A stretch of 64,000 nt of DNA, taken from Arthrobacter globiformis NBRC 12137 (GTDB lineage: Bacteria > Actinomycetota > Actinomycetes > Actinomycetales > Micrococcaceae). A program made the translations under genes and the position numbers. The stretch spans positions 80,037 to 144,036 of the forward strand of contig NZ_BAEG01000039.1 in the NCBI RefSeq assembly GCF_000238915.1, in the 5' to 3' direction. The notes under the pieces are model-generated. The model was not told where the DNA came from. It saw nothing but the letters and a program-made list of their open reading frames with translations, and did no database searches. The first letter of the stretch is position 1. The number at the start of each line of letters is the position of its first letter. This document shows, one piece after another, positions 11,807 through 19,397 of this stretch.

Positions 11807-11871
11807 CGTTAGCTCCATGAAAACGGGCATAGCCCGCAACCGCCGCCAACACCCTCAACCACGCCGCTACG

Positions 11872-11928
11872 CGGAGGTATTCAAATGAGGCAACGAATCC
11901 GGCTACGCGGAGGTTTTCAATGAGTCAA
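11872..11928. repeat. Right-end terminal repeats of the IS, two copies
   Basis: Copies at 11872-11893 and 11908-11928, reading CGGAGGT(A/T)TTCAA.TGAG.CAA, 36 bp apart and inverted relative to the three left-end copies. The outer one has TGAGTCAA where the others have TGAGGCAA. Confidence 0.8.
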
Positions 11929-11974
11929 CGCGGTTTGTTTCCATGTATTGGTGGACAGGCGGTAAGGTTGCTGT

Positions 11975-12001
11975 ATGCGTGCGATCCTTCTGCTTAGCTA
12001 G
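11975..12001 (+). CDS. Leucine leader peptide of leuS (MRAILLLS)
   Basis: An 8-codon frame, MRAILLLS, with three consecutive Leu codons (CTT CTG CTT) and a preceding Ile. It is followed 40 nt later by an intrinsic terminator before leuS. This is the arrangement of amino-acid attenuation: a ribosome stalled at Leu codons when charged tRNA-Leu is scarce would change folding of the RNA downstream. There is no SD; TAAGGT at 11963-11968 lies 6 nt before the ATG, so the transcript may start at the ATG. A very similar leader precedes leuA at 40517. Confidence 0.7.
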   Translation: MRAILLLS

Positions 12002-12065
12002 CCGCTTGGTATCCCGAACAAATACGGATTATCGAGCGGCCGCCCCTCCATGTCGAGGGGCTTTT
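12001..12065 (+). terminator. Attenuator terminator of leuS with possible alternative stem
   Basis: Intrinsic terminator: arms gcccctc (12042-12048) and gaggggc (12055-12061) around a 6-nt loop, followed by TTTT (12062-12065). An upstream 6-bp pairing GCCGCT (12001-12006) with AGCGGC (12035-12040) starts at the leader stop codon and could act as the switching stem. Terminator read directly; the switching model is inferred. Confidence 0.7.
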
Positions 12066-12154
12066 GTGTGTCCGGGGAGACCTTCCCGGCAGGCGGCGGG
12101 GATCAGACCGTTGTGACAGGACAGAGGGTCATGACAGAACAGAAGAGGGCAGCA

Positions 12155-14680
12155 GTGAGCGTTCAGCCGGAGACCGAAACCGGAACAGCAGCAGGCGGAG
12201 CGGAGACGCCCGAAGAGGGCGCGTACAGCTTCGCGGCGATGGAGGCCCGGTGGCCGCAGGTATGGGAAGACCTGAAGGTTTTCACCCCCGCCGACGACGG
12301 ATCCCGGGAGCGCCGCTACGTCCTGGACATGTTCCCCTACCCGTCCGGCGACCTTCACATGGGCCACGCCGAAGCGTTTGCGATGGGCGACGTGGTGGCG
12401 CGGTACCTGCGCCAGCAGGGATACGACGTGCTGCACCCGATCGGCTGGGACTCTTTCGGGCTCCCCGCGGAAAACGCGGCCATCAAGCGCAACGCCCACC
12501 CGAGTGAGTGGACCTACGCGAACATTGACACCCAGGCGGCCTCGTTCAAGCGCTACGCCATCTCTGCCGACTGGTCCCGCCGGCTGCACACGTCAGATCC
12601 CGAGTACTACCGCTGGACCCAGTGGCTGTTCAAGCGCTTCTACGAGCGCGGCCTGGCTTACCGCAAGGACTCGCCGGTCAACTGGTGTCCCAAGGACCTG
12701 ACGGTGCTGGCCAACGAGCAGGTAGTCAACGGCGCCTGTGAGCGTTGCGGCACTGCGGTGACCAAGAAATCGCTGAACCAGTGGTATTTCAAGATCACCG
12801 ACTATGCGGACCGGTTGCTGGACGACATGTCCGAGCTGCAGGGGCACTGGCCCGAGCGAGTACTGGCGATGCAGCGAAACTGGATTGGCCGCTCGGAAGG
12901 CGCGCATGTCCGGTTCGTGATCGAGGCGTCGGACGGACGTGCCGAGCGCGAAGTCACGGTCTTCACCACGCGTCCGGACACCCTGTACGGGGCCACCTTC
13001 TTTGTGGTGGCCGCGGACGCGCACCTGGCACTGGACCTGGTCACCCCCGAGCACCACGACGCACTCATGGCCTACCGTGAAAAGGTTAAGGCCCTTTCGG
13101 ACATCGAACGCCAGTCCACCGAACGCGAAAAGACAGGTGTTTTCACCGGCCGCTACGCCATCAATCCCCTGAACGGTGAGAAGCTGCCCGTGTGGGCAGC
13201 GGACTACGTCCTGGCCGACTACGGCACGGGTGCCATTATGGCTGTCCCCGCGCACGACCAGCGCGACCTCGACTTCGCCAAGGAGTTCGGCCTGCCGGTA
13301 CGCGCGGTGCTGGACACCGGCGAGGAGGATCCCGCCGTCTCCGGCAAGGCAACGGCGGGGGAGGGCACGCTCATCAACTCGGGCACGCTGGACGGCCTGC
13401 CCAAGAGCGACGCGATTCCTGAAGCCATCCGGATTCTCGAAGGTCAGGGCACAGGCGAGAAGTTTGTGAACTTCCGGCTGCGCGACTGGCTCCTGAGCCG
13501 CCAGCGGTTCTGGGGCACCCCGATCCCCATCATCCACTGCGCCGAGTGCGGCGAAGTGCCGGTGCCCGACGAGCAACTGCCGGTTACGCTTCCCGAGGAC
13601 CTGCGTGGCGAGGCACTGTCCCCGCGGGGAACCTCTCCGTTGGCCGCTGCCGCCGAATGGGTCAATGTCGAATGCCCCAACTGCGGACGTGCAGCCCAGC
13701 GGGACACGGACACCATGGACACGTTCGTGGACTCGTCCTGGTACTTCCTTCGCTTTGTCTCCCCGCACTACACCGACGGTCCGTTCGATCCGGCGAAGAT
13801 CAACGACTGGATGCCGGTCGGGCAGTATATCGGCGGCGTCGAGCACGCCATCCTGCACCTGCTCTACGCCCGTTTCTTTACCAAGGTCGTTCATGACTTG
13901 GGCCTCCTGGCAGCGGACGAGCCCTTCAGCGCCCTGCTCAACCAGGGCCAGGTGCTCAATGGCGGCAAGGCGATGAGCAAGTCGCTGGGCAACGGTGTTG
14001 ATCTGGGCGAGCAGCTGGACAAGTACGGCGTCGACGCCGTCCGGCTCACCATGATCTTTGCTTCCCCGCCCGAGGACGACGTCGACTGGGCGGACGTTTC
14101 GCCGTCGGGCTCGGCGAAGTTCCTGGCCCGTGCTTGGCGCCTTGGGCAGGACGTGTCCAGCGCCCCCGGTGTTGACTTCAGCACCGGTGACCGCGCGCTG
14201 CGCTCGGTCACGCACAGGACCATCGCGGACGCTGCGGAGCTGCTGGACAACAACAAGTTCAACGTCGTGGTAGCCAAGCTGATGGAACTGGTCAATGCCA
14301 CCCGCAAGACCATCGACTCGGGCGCCGGCGGTGCCGACCCGGCGGTGCGCGAGGCTACCGAGGTTGTCGCCGTCATCCTGAGCCTCTTCGCGCCCTACAC
14401 GGCGGAAGACCTGTGGAACGTCCTGGGGCACCCGGCGTCGGTGGCCAATGCAGGCTGGCCTTCGCACGACGAGGCGCTGCTGGTGCAGGAGACCATCACC
14501 GCGGTGGTCCAGGTCCAGGGCAAGGTCAGGGACCGGCTTGAGGTCTCACCGGCCATCTCCGAGGACGACTTGCGCGAGCTTGCGCTGGCCTCCGAGAACG
14601 TCCAGCGTGCCCTCGACGGCCGCGGTATCCGGACCGTGATCGTGCGTGCACCTAAACTGGTGAACATCGTCCCGGCCTAA
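12155..14680 (+). CDS. leuS: Leucyl-tRNA synthetase
   Basis: Class Ia synthetase that charges tRNA-Leu with leucine. The HIGH-type motif is [13 protein letters not shown] (about residue 68) and the KMSKS-type loop is [10 protein letters not shown] (about 606). Between them lie the zinc-domain and CP1 editing region, with [13 protein letters not shown], the conserved editing Thr-rich peptide. The C-terminal anticodon-binding domain ends at IVPA. GTG 12155 is preferred because AGAGGG lies 5 nt before it, giving about 841 residues; ATG 12131, 8 codons upstream, is possible. The leader peptide and terminator upstream imply leucine-responsive expression. The IS ends only 42 bp before the leader. 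Confidence 0.96.
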   Translation: MSVQPETETGTAAGGAETPEEGAYSFAAMEARWPQVWEDLKVFTPADDGSRERRYVLDMFPYPSGDLHMGHAEAFAMGDVVARYLRQQGYDVLHPIGWDSFGLPAENAAIKRNAHPSEWTYANIDTQAASFKRYAISADWSRRLHTSDPEYYRWTQWLFKRFYERGLAYRKDSPVNWCPKDLTVLANEQVVNGACERCGTAVTKKSLNQWYFKITDYADRLLDDMSELQGHWPERVLAMQRNWIGRSEGAHVRFVIEASDGRAEREVTVFTTRPDTLYGATFFVVAADAHLALDLVTPEHHDALMAYREKVKALSDIERQSTEREKTGVFTGRYAINPLNGEKLPVWAADYVLADYGTGAIMAVPAHDQRDLDFAKEFGLPVRAVLDTGEEDPAVSGKATAGEGTLINSGTLDGLPKSDAIPEAIRILEGQGTGEKFVNFRLRDWLLSRQRFWGTPIPIIHCAECGEVPVPDEQLPVTLPEDLRGEALSPRGTSPLAAAAEWVNVECPNCGRAAQRDTDTMDTFVDSSWYFLRFVSPHYTDGPFDPAKINDWMPVGQYIGGVEHAILHLLYARFFTKVVHDLGLLAADEPFSALLNQGQVLNGGKAMSKSLGNGVDLGEQLDKYGVDAVRLTMIFASPPEDDVDWADVSPSGSAKFLARAWRLGQDVSSAPGVDFSTGDRALRSVTHRTIADAAELLDNNKFNVVVAKLMELVNATRKTIDSGAGGADPAVREATEVVAVILSLFAPYTAEDLWNVLGHPASVANAGWPSHDEALLVQETITAVVQVQGKVRDRLEVSPAISEDDLRELALASENVQRALDGRGIRTVIVRAPKLVNIVPA

Positions 14681-14702
14681 CGGGACGGACTGACTGGCCG
14701 GG

Positions 14703-14733
14703 TTCCGGCCGCCGGCACTGCCGGCGGCCGGAA
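14703..14733 (+). terminator. Terminator hairpin after leuS
   Basis: Perfect 14-bp stem (14703-14716 with 14720-14733), 3-nt loop, directly after leuS. No U-run follows (aacaac), so it may be a weak or factor-assisted terminator. Confidence 0.6.
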
Positions 14734-14753
14734 ACAACTGCAGGGGGTGTGCC

Positions 14754-15797
14754 GTGATTGACCGCGAACCGGCAGCCTGGCTGTGGTTAAAGGAGCACCT
14801 GGTCCGTCTCCGCCAGGCCACCAGGCCGGGCCAGGTCCCGCCTACGGGTGAGCCCGCCGTCGTCGTCCGCACCGCTGTGGTGACGGATTCGGCCGCCGCA
14901 CTGCCCGCCGACTGGGTTCGGGCCTTCTCCATCAACGGCCGACTGGCCGTCATTCCCATGCCCGTCATGGTGGGTGAGGAGATTTACGGCGAGGGCGAGG
15001 ACGACATCGCCGGTACCATCGCGGTGGCCCTGGCCGCCGCGACGCCCGTCAAGACCTCCCGGCCGTCGCCGGGCCAGTTTGAGCAGGCCTACCTGGCCGC
15101 CGAACGGCAGGGCTTTGAGTCGGTTGTGTCCATTCATATTTCCGGCGGCCTGTCCGGCACCGCTGATGCCGCCCGCCTCGCTGCCGGGCGGGTCAAGATC
15201 CCCGTGGAGGTGCTGGACACCCGCACCGTGGGAATGGCGCAGGGACTCGCCGTCCAGAGCGCCGTGGTGGCTGCGGCGGACGGCCGCGATGCCAGCGAAG
15301 TGCGCCGGCTCGCCGAGGAACGCGCCGCACGGTCCAAAGTGTATTTTTACGTGCCCAGCCTGGAGCAGTTGCGGCGCGGCGGACGCATCGGCGCCGCAGC
15401 CTCGCTGGTCGGAGCCATGCTCGCCATCAAGCCGATTCTCGCGGTCGACGACGGCAAGATCGTTCCGCTGGAAAAGGTCCGCTCCGCAGCGAAAGCCATT
15501 GCCCGGCTTGAGGAGATCGTGGTGGCAGAGGCCGCCGGACGGCCTCTGGGCGAGGCCCGGCTCGCGATCCACCACTTCGGCAACCGGCCCGAGGCAGATA
15601 TGCTTGCCGCCCGGCTCGCGGCGAAGCTCCCGGCCGTTCCGCCGGCCCAGATCAGCTCGCTGCCCGCGGTACTGGCGGCCCACGCCGGGCTTGGAGTCCT
15701 GGCGGTGATCGTGGGGGAGAGCAGCTCGTCCGTGGCGGGTTGCCTCGCCGCCCCCTCCAAGGCTGCTGACGCCGGCGGTAATGAGGCCGGCACCTAG
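14754..15797 (+). CDS. DegV family fatty-acid-binding protein
   Basis: A 347-residue DegV protein. The family signature strand VVTDSAAALPADW (about residue 43) is followed by VKTSRPSPGQFEQAY, the fatty-acid carboxylate binding Ser/Thr region, then SIHISGGLSGT and the C-terminal segment YVPSLEQLRRGGRIG with LAIKPILAVDDGKIVPLEKVR. DegV (FakB) proteins bind a fatty acid and present it to a FakA kinase in Firmicutes; the kinase partner is not in this window, so only lipid binding is inferred. A 40-residue N-terminal extension precedes the domain. GTG start with GGGGG upstream. Its end is followed by a short tandem repeat. Confidence 0.85.
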   Translation: MIDREPAAWLWLKEHLVRLRQATRPGQVPPTGEPAVVVRTAVVTDSAAALPADWVRAFSINGRLAVIPMPVMVGEEIYGEGEDDIAGTIAVALAAATPVKTSRPSPGQFEQAYLAAERQGFESVVSIHISGGLSGTADAARLAAGRVKIPVEVLDTRTVGMAQGLAVQSAVVAAADGRDASEVRRLAEERAARSKVYFYVPSLEQLRRGGRIGAAASLVGAMLAIKPILAVDDGKIVPLEKVRSAAKAIARLEEIVVAEAAGRPLGEARLAIHHFGNRPEADMLAARLAAKLPAVPPAQISSLPAVLAAHAGLGVLAVIVGESSSSVAGCLAAPSKAADAGGNEAGT

Positions 15798-15816
15798 TAC
15801 TTTGGTCACCTGGGGC

Positions 15817-15864
15817 TTTGAACAACTAGGACCTTGAACAACTCGGACCTTGAACAACTAGGAC
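15817..15864. repeat. Three tandem 16-bp units
   Basis: Units with consensus CTTGAACAACTAGGAC at 15817-15832, 15833-15848 and 15849-15864, differing at one position each. They begin 20 bp after the DegV stop. The remaining intergenic DNA up to 16067 holds no recognisable gene. Confidence 0.8.
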
Positions 15865-16067
15865 CTGGGATCGGTGGTCCGCGCCGACGGAACCGGCCTC
15901 AAGGGCGTACAACTAGGTCGCAGCCCAGGGCGTTGTGGGCGCTGGGAACGCCCTGTGCTGGTACCGGGTTTTCGTTCTGGAGCGGTCTTAAAAAACATCT
16001 TCGGTCCGGTCCGTTTGTGGGGCCTGATCCACCCTTTATTGTCACAGCCCCCTGTCATGCTGTGGGT

Positions 16068-17843
16068 ATGGATAGTGCAGTGGTTGCGGGGACGTTGGAG
16101 GCCGTCGGTGCCTCTGCTCTTTGGCTGGCTGCTGGGCTGCGTCGGGTGGCTGATCCGGGTCCGGCTGCGTTGCCCGGTGGGTCGGATCCGGGTGAGGCGG
16201 ATCCTTTGGGGGATCTGGCGGGTGCGTGCCTGGAGGGTCTGGCCGGTGTGGCTGCGATGGAGGCCCGGCTGGCGGCGGTGAAGGTGCACCTCGCCGCCGG
16301 CTTCGCCGCGGCGGAGGAGGCCATGACTCCGCCTGAGGCGTCCGCGCAGGATCGCACCGTGCGGCGGATGTCGGTGACCGCCGAGGTCGCGTGCGCGCTG
16401 ACGGTGAGTGAAGGGTCGGCGGAGCGGTTGCTGGTGGAATCCGCGAAACTCACCAGTGATCTGCCGTTGGCGCTGGGCGCGCTGGGCTCAGGAACTATCT
16501 CCTGGCAGCACGGGCGGATCATGTGTGACGAGACCGAGGGTCTGTCGCCGGAAGCGGCGGCGGCGTTTGAGGCGCATTTCCTGGACCCGGACGCACCTAA
16601 CCCGGCCCGGGGTTGTCCGGCGGGGGAGCTGACGACGGCAAGGTTCCGGGCGAAGGCCAGGTACTGGCGGGAACGGCATCATCAGGTCAGCATTGAAAAA
16701 CGCCACCACAAGTGTGTGAAGGACCGGCGGCTGGAGTATGCCCCGGACCGGGACGGGATGGCGTGGCTGTCGGCGTATCTGCCCGCGGATCAGGCGGCCG
16801 GGATCTGGAACCGGACCACCGCCGCTGCCCGGGCTCTGCAGGGCCCGAGCGAAACCCGCACTCTGACCCAGCTCCGCGTCGACGCGTTCGCCGGTTGGTT
16901 GCTCGGCCCGGCACCGGGAGTGGGCGGCGCGACTGATGACCCGCCCACAGACTCTGCGCGGGCTGGTGACGTGCCAGCCCGTGGAACGCCGGCCGCGGGA
17001 CTGCTCGTTGGTGATGTTCCCTCGCCGGCGGCGCAGGTTCTGGTCACGGTTCCGGTGTTTTCGCTGCTTGGCCTGTCCGAGGAGCCGGCCACTCTCGACG
17101 GGCACGGTCCGATCCCGCCGTCGATGGCCCGCCGGCTGGTCGCCGACGGCGCAACATCATTCCACCGGGTGCTGGTTGATCCGCGGGACGGGGCACCGTT
17201 GGAGATCGGCAGCGCCAGCTACCGGCTGACGAAGCCGATGCGCCAATGGCTGCGGCTCCGCGATGCCAAGTGCACCTTTCCCAACTGCAACAACCACTCC
17301 CTGGACAACGACGCCGACCACATCCTCGCCTGGGCCGACGGCGGCGGCACCGGCGTCGCCAACCTCGGCCAACCCTGCCCCAAGCACCACAGACTGAAAC
17401 ACAGCACGCAATGGAGACCCGTCGGCGCCACTCGCGACAATCCACCAGGCTGGATCTCGCCCATGGGGCGGTCTTACCCCGCCGAGTACCAGGACTGGGA
17501 ACCACCCACCTGGCCAGAACCACCGCCCGGCCAAGATTCGCGGGAACTGCCGCCTGGCTGGCAAGACTGGCTGGAGCCGCCAAACTTACAGGAACCGCCG
17601 CACGTCCAAGATTGGCGGGAACCGTCGCTCGTTCAGGACTGGCCCGAGCCTCCAGGGTGGTCAGACGGACCCGATGGGTTCGACGGGTTCAATGACCGGT
17701 CTGGACTGTCCTGGTATCAAGGCCGCGAATCCGTGGAAACCCCCGAGGACCTTGACGGGGTTGGGACCCCAATGGCTTTCGGCGTTCCTGAACCACCCCT
17801 GCCGGTTGATCCATGGCCCTACTGGTCATCCATAGCGGCCTAG
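16068..17843 (+). CDS. DUF222 / HNH endonuclease (13E12 repeat family)
   Basis: About 591 residues: an N-terminal DUF222 helical domain (to about 330) and a C-terminal HNH nuclease, LRDAKCTFPNCNN-HSLDNDADHILAWADGGGT-NLGQPCPKHHRLKH. The Cys pairs and His residues for zinc and catalysis are present. These are multicopy, mobile-like genes in actinobacteria (13E12 family in mycobacteria); their biological role is not established. ATG 16068 is chosen as it opens the conserved start MDSAVVAGTLEAVG. A frame extends upstream without conservation. The last 110 residues form an unusual Trp/Pro tail with repeated QDW.EPP motifs. Confidence 0.85.
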   Translation: MDSAVVAGTLEAVGASALWLAAGLRRVADPGPAALPGGSDPGEADPLGDLAGACLEGLAGVAAMEARLAAVKVHLAAGFAAAEEAMTPPEASAQDRTVRRMSVTAEVACALTVSEGSAERLLVESAKLTSDLPLALGALGSGTISWQHGRIMCDETEGLSPEAAAAFEAHFLDPDAPNPARGCPAGELTTARFRAKARYWRERHHQVSIEKRHHKCVKDRRLEYAPDRDGMAWLSAYLPADQAAGIWNRTTAAARALQGPSETRTLTQLRVDAFAGWLLGPAPGVGGATDDPPTDSARAGDVPARGTPAAGLLVGDVPSPAAQVLVTVPVFSLLGLSEEPATLDGHGPIPPSMARRLVADGATSFHRVLVDPRDGAPLEIGSASYRLTKPMRQWLRLRDAKCTFPNCNNHSLDNDADHILAWADGGGTGVANLGQPCPKHHRLKHSTQWRPVGATRDNPPGWISPMGRSYPAEYQDWEPPTWPEPPPGQDSRELPPGWQDWLEPPNLQEPPHVQDWREPSLVQDWPEPPGWSDGPDGFDGFNDRSGLSWYQGRESVETPEDLDGVGTPMAFGVPEPPLPVDPWPYWSSIAA

Positions 17844-18007
17844 GAATACGCCTGCCCCTATCGCGCCGCCGCAACCCCCTGCCACTTGCCGTCTCCGTGC
17901 TGGGCCTGCCCCTGCCGGTCGGGCGCCAAAACCGCTGCCCACTTCTCGTGCCCTAGCAGTGCCCGCCCGCCGGTAGTACAGTCTCCCCACCGAGCAAGGA
18001 GGCTCCC

Positions 18008-18193
18008 ATGTCCATGCAAGTCCACCACGTCGCCCAGTTGGACCGGGATGTGGCCGACGAAGTCACAAAATGGCTGAAGTACCTGAAGGGCCAGGTCACC
18101 ACCGTCCAGTTCCTCACCACCACCATCCCGGATCCCAAAGAGCCGGAGAAGTGGCGAGTGCAGTACGAGGCCTACATCACCTATCAGCGATAG
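18008..18193 (+). CDS. Small uncharacterised protein (61 aa)
   Basis: A 61-residue soluble protein beginning MSMQVHHVAQLDRD, with no recognised domain, signal or membrane helix. It is charged and contains KWLKYLKGQVTTVQF followed by a short predicted beta-rich C-terminus ending YEAYITYQR. The coding case is good: AAGGAGG at 17996-18002 lies 5 nt before the ATG and TACAGT (17977-17982) could be a -10 element. It stands alone between the HNH gene and comEA. Function unknown. Confidence 0.65.
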   Translation: MSMQVHHVAQLDRDVADEVTKWLKYLKGQVTTVQFLTTTIPDPKEPEKWRVQYEAYITYQR

Positions 18194-18259
18194 CGGCGCT
18201 TTCCACATAGGGCATGACGGGACTGTCGGGAAGGCTAACCGTTTCCTAGCGTGGTGGAT

Positions 18260-19396
18260 ATGTCACGCCGGACCGCTGGAGCATCAGCCAGCGCTCAGCC
18301 GCGCGCTGGGGAAGGGCGGCCAGGCCTGGGGTATTCCGGTGGTGGACGTCGCTCCATGCAGGGGAGGACAACAGATGGGCGGACAGCCAGTCGACTGGCC
18401 GCCTCACTCGGACTGCCCACCACCCCCGGCCTTACGGGCAGTACCGGTCCTGTCGGAGATGAAGAGCCCAACCAGCAGCCCGGCGGTGGTGCCACTGGAC
18501 TGCTCGACGCGGGATCGGGAGGTGGCTTTACCTATGGCCGCCAGGCCGGTTCCGCCGGGTCTGCGGTGTCCGAGGAAGTGCCCGAACCGCGGTTCCGATG
18601 GCGTCTGGGCATTGGCGCCGCAGCATTGGTGGGCGTGCTGTCGCTGATCGCCGGGGTCCTGCTCTGGTGGCAGGTGGCTGCCAACGGACCCGTAGTCCTT
18701 CCGCTCGGCTCAGTGACCCACAATGCGGCCGGGTCACCGGCCACCAGCGCAGCGGACAAGGAGGGCAACCCGGACGGCGGAGGCACGGATGGCAGCGGGC
18801 CGGGCAGTGACGGCAACGACACTGACGCAATAGGCGCCGGCGGGACAGACGCCGGCGGGGCGAACAGTGCCGGGGCGAACGGTGACGGGGTAGCCGGGAA
18901 CGTCGTGGTGCACGTCGCCGGGGCGGTGAAGAAAACGGGAGTGGTCCGGCTCGCGCGGGGAAGCCGGGTACACGAGGCCATCGCCGCCGCCGGGGGCGCC
19001 CGCCCGGAGGCCGACCTCGACCGGCTCAACCTGGCTTCCCCGCTGGAGGACGGCCAGAAGATCTACGTACCGCGCCGCGGTGAGGCGGCACCGGCCGACA
19101 CTACCGGTGCCGCGCCAGCTGACAAGTCTGGGGCGGTCGGCGCATCAGGAGCGGACGATGCCACAGCCGATGGAACCGGCGGGCATGCAGGGACTGGTGC
19201 CGGCGGGAAAATCAACCTCAACACCGCCACCGTGGAGGAACTCGGCGAGTTGCCGAGGGTTGGCCCTGTGCTGGCCCAGCGAATCGTCGACTGGCGCACG
19301 CAACAAGGCCCCTTCAAGTCGCCCGAGGAACTGGACGCCGTCGACGGAGTCGGGCCCAAAATGCTGGAAGCCTTGCTTCCGCTGGTGACGGTCTGA
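18260..19396 (+). CDS. comEA: ComEA-type DNA-binding protein
   Basis: About 378 residues: a cytoplasmic, low-complexity N-terminus (1-115), one membrane helix (LGIGAAALVGVLSLIAGVLL, about 120-140), a Gly/Ala/Asp-rich linker, an SLBB domain (VVVHVAGAVKKTGVVRL to KIYVPRRGE) and a C-terminal helix-hairpin-helix pair (INLNTATVEELGELPRVGP, DAVDGVGPKMLEALLP). In naturally competent bacteria ComEA binds incoming double-stranded DNA on the outer face of the membrane and passes it to ComEC, the next gene 1 nt downstream. No SD; TAGCGT at 18247-18252 lies 7 nt before ATG 18260, suggesting a leaderless start. GTG 18251 is an alternative. Confidence 0.88.
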   Translation: MSRRTAGASASAQPRAGEGRPGLGYSGGGRRSMQGRTTDGRTASRLAASLGLPTTPGLTGSTGPVGDEEPNQQPGGGATGLLDAGSGGGFTYGRQAGSAGSAVSEEVPEPRFRWRLGIGAAALVGVLSLIAGVLLWWQVAANGPVVLPLGSVTHNAAGSPATSAADKEGNPDGGGTDGSGPGSDGNDTDAIGAGGTDAGGANSAGANGDGVAGNVVVHVAGAVKKTGVVRLARGSRVHEAIAAAGGARPEADLDRLNLASPLEDGQKIYVPRRGEAAPADTTGAAPADKSGAVGASGADDATADGTGGHAGTGAGGKINLNTATVEELGELPRVGPVLAQRIVDWRTQQGPFKSPEELDAVDGVGPKMLEALLPLVTV

Positions 19397-19397
19397 C

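Larger units (their letters stand above)
10521..11932 (-). mobile_element. Insertion sequence with DDE (integrase-core) transposase and multiple terminal repeats
   Basis: A candidate 1,412-bp IS. Both ends carry several copies of a 22-23-bp motif with core TTGCCTCATTtgaaaACCTCCGG in inverted orientation: three at the left, two at the right, each set phased at 35-36 bp. The outermost copies align from positions 10521 and 11932, and both are flanked by the pentamer GTTTG (10516-10520 and 11933-11937), a possible 5-bp target duplication. The transposase fills the interior on the minus strand. The IS481-like/ISNCY assignment is tentative. It is inserted between the glpK terminator and the leuS leader. 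Confidence 0.75.

Noticed and set aside
12002..12130. T-box leader before leuS
   Set aside because: No AGGGUGGNACCGCG-type T-box sequence or specifier loop was found; the leader-peptide attenuator explains the terminator.
15834..16067. N-terminal extension of the DUF222/HNH protein
   Set aside because: Open frame only; the conserved protein starts at the ATG at 16068, and the upstream part lies over tandem repeats.
16033..16067. Promoter TTGTCA (16039) with CATGCT (16056) for the HNH gene
   Set aside because: The 11-nt spacer is too short for a sigma-70 type promoter.
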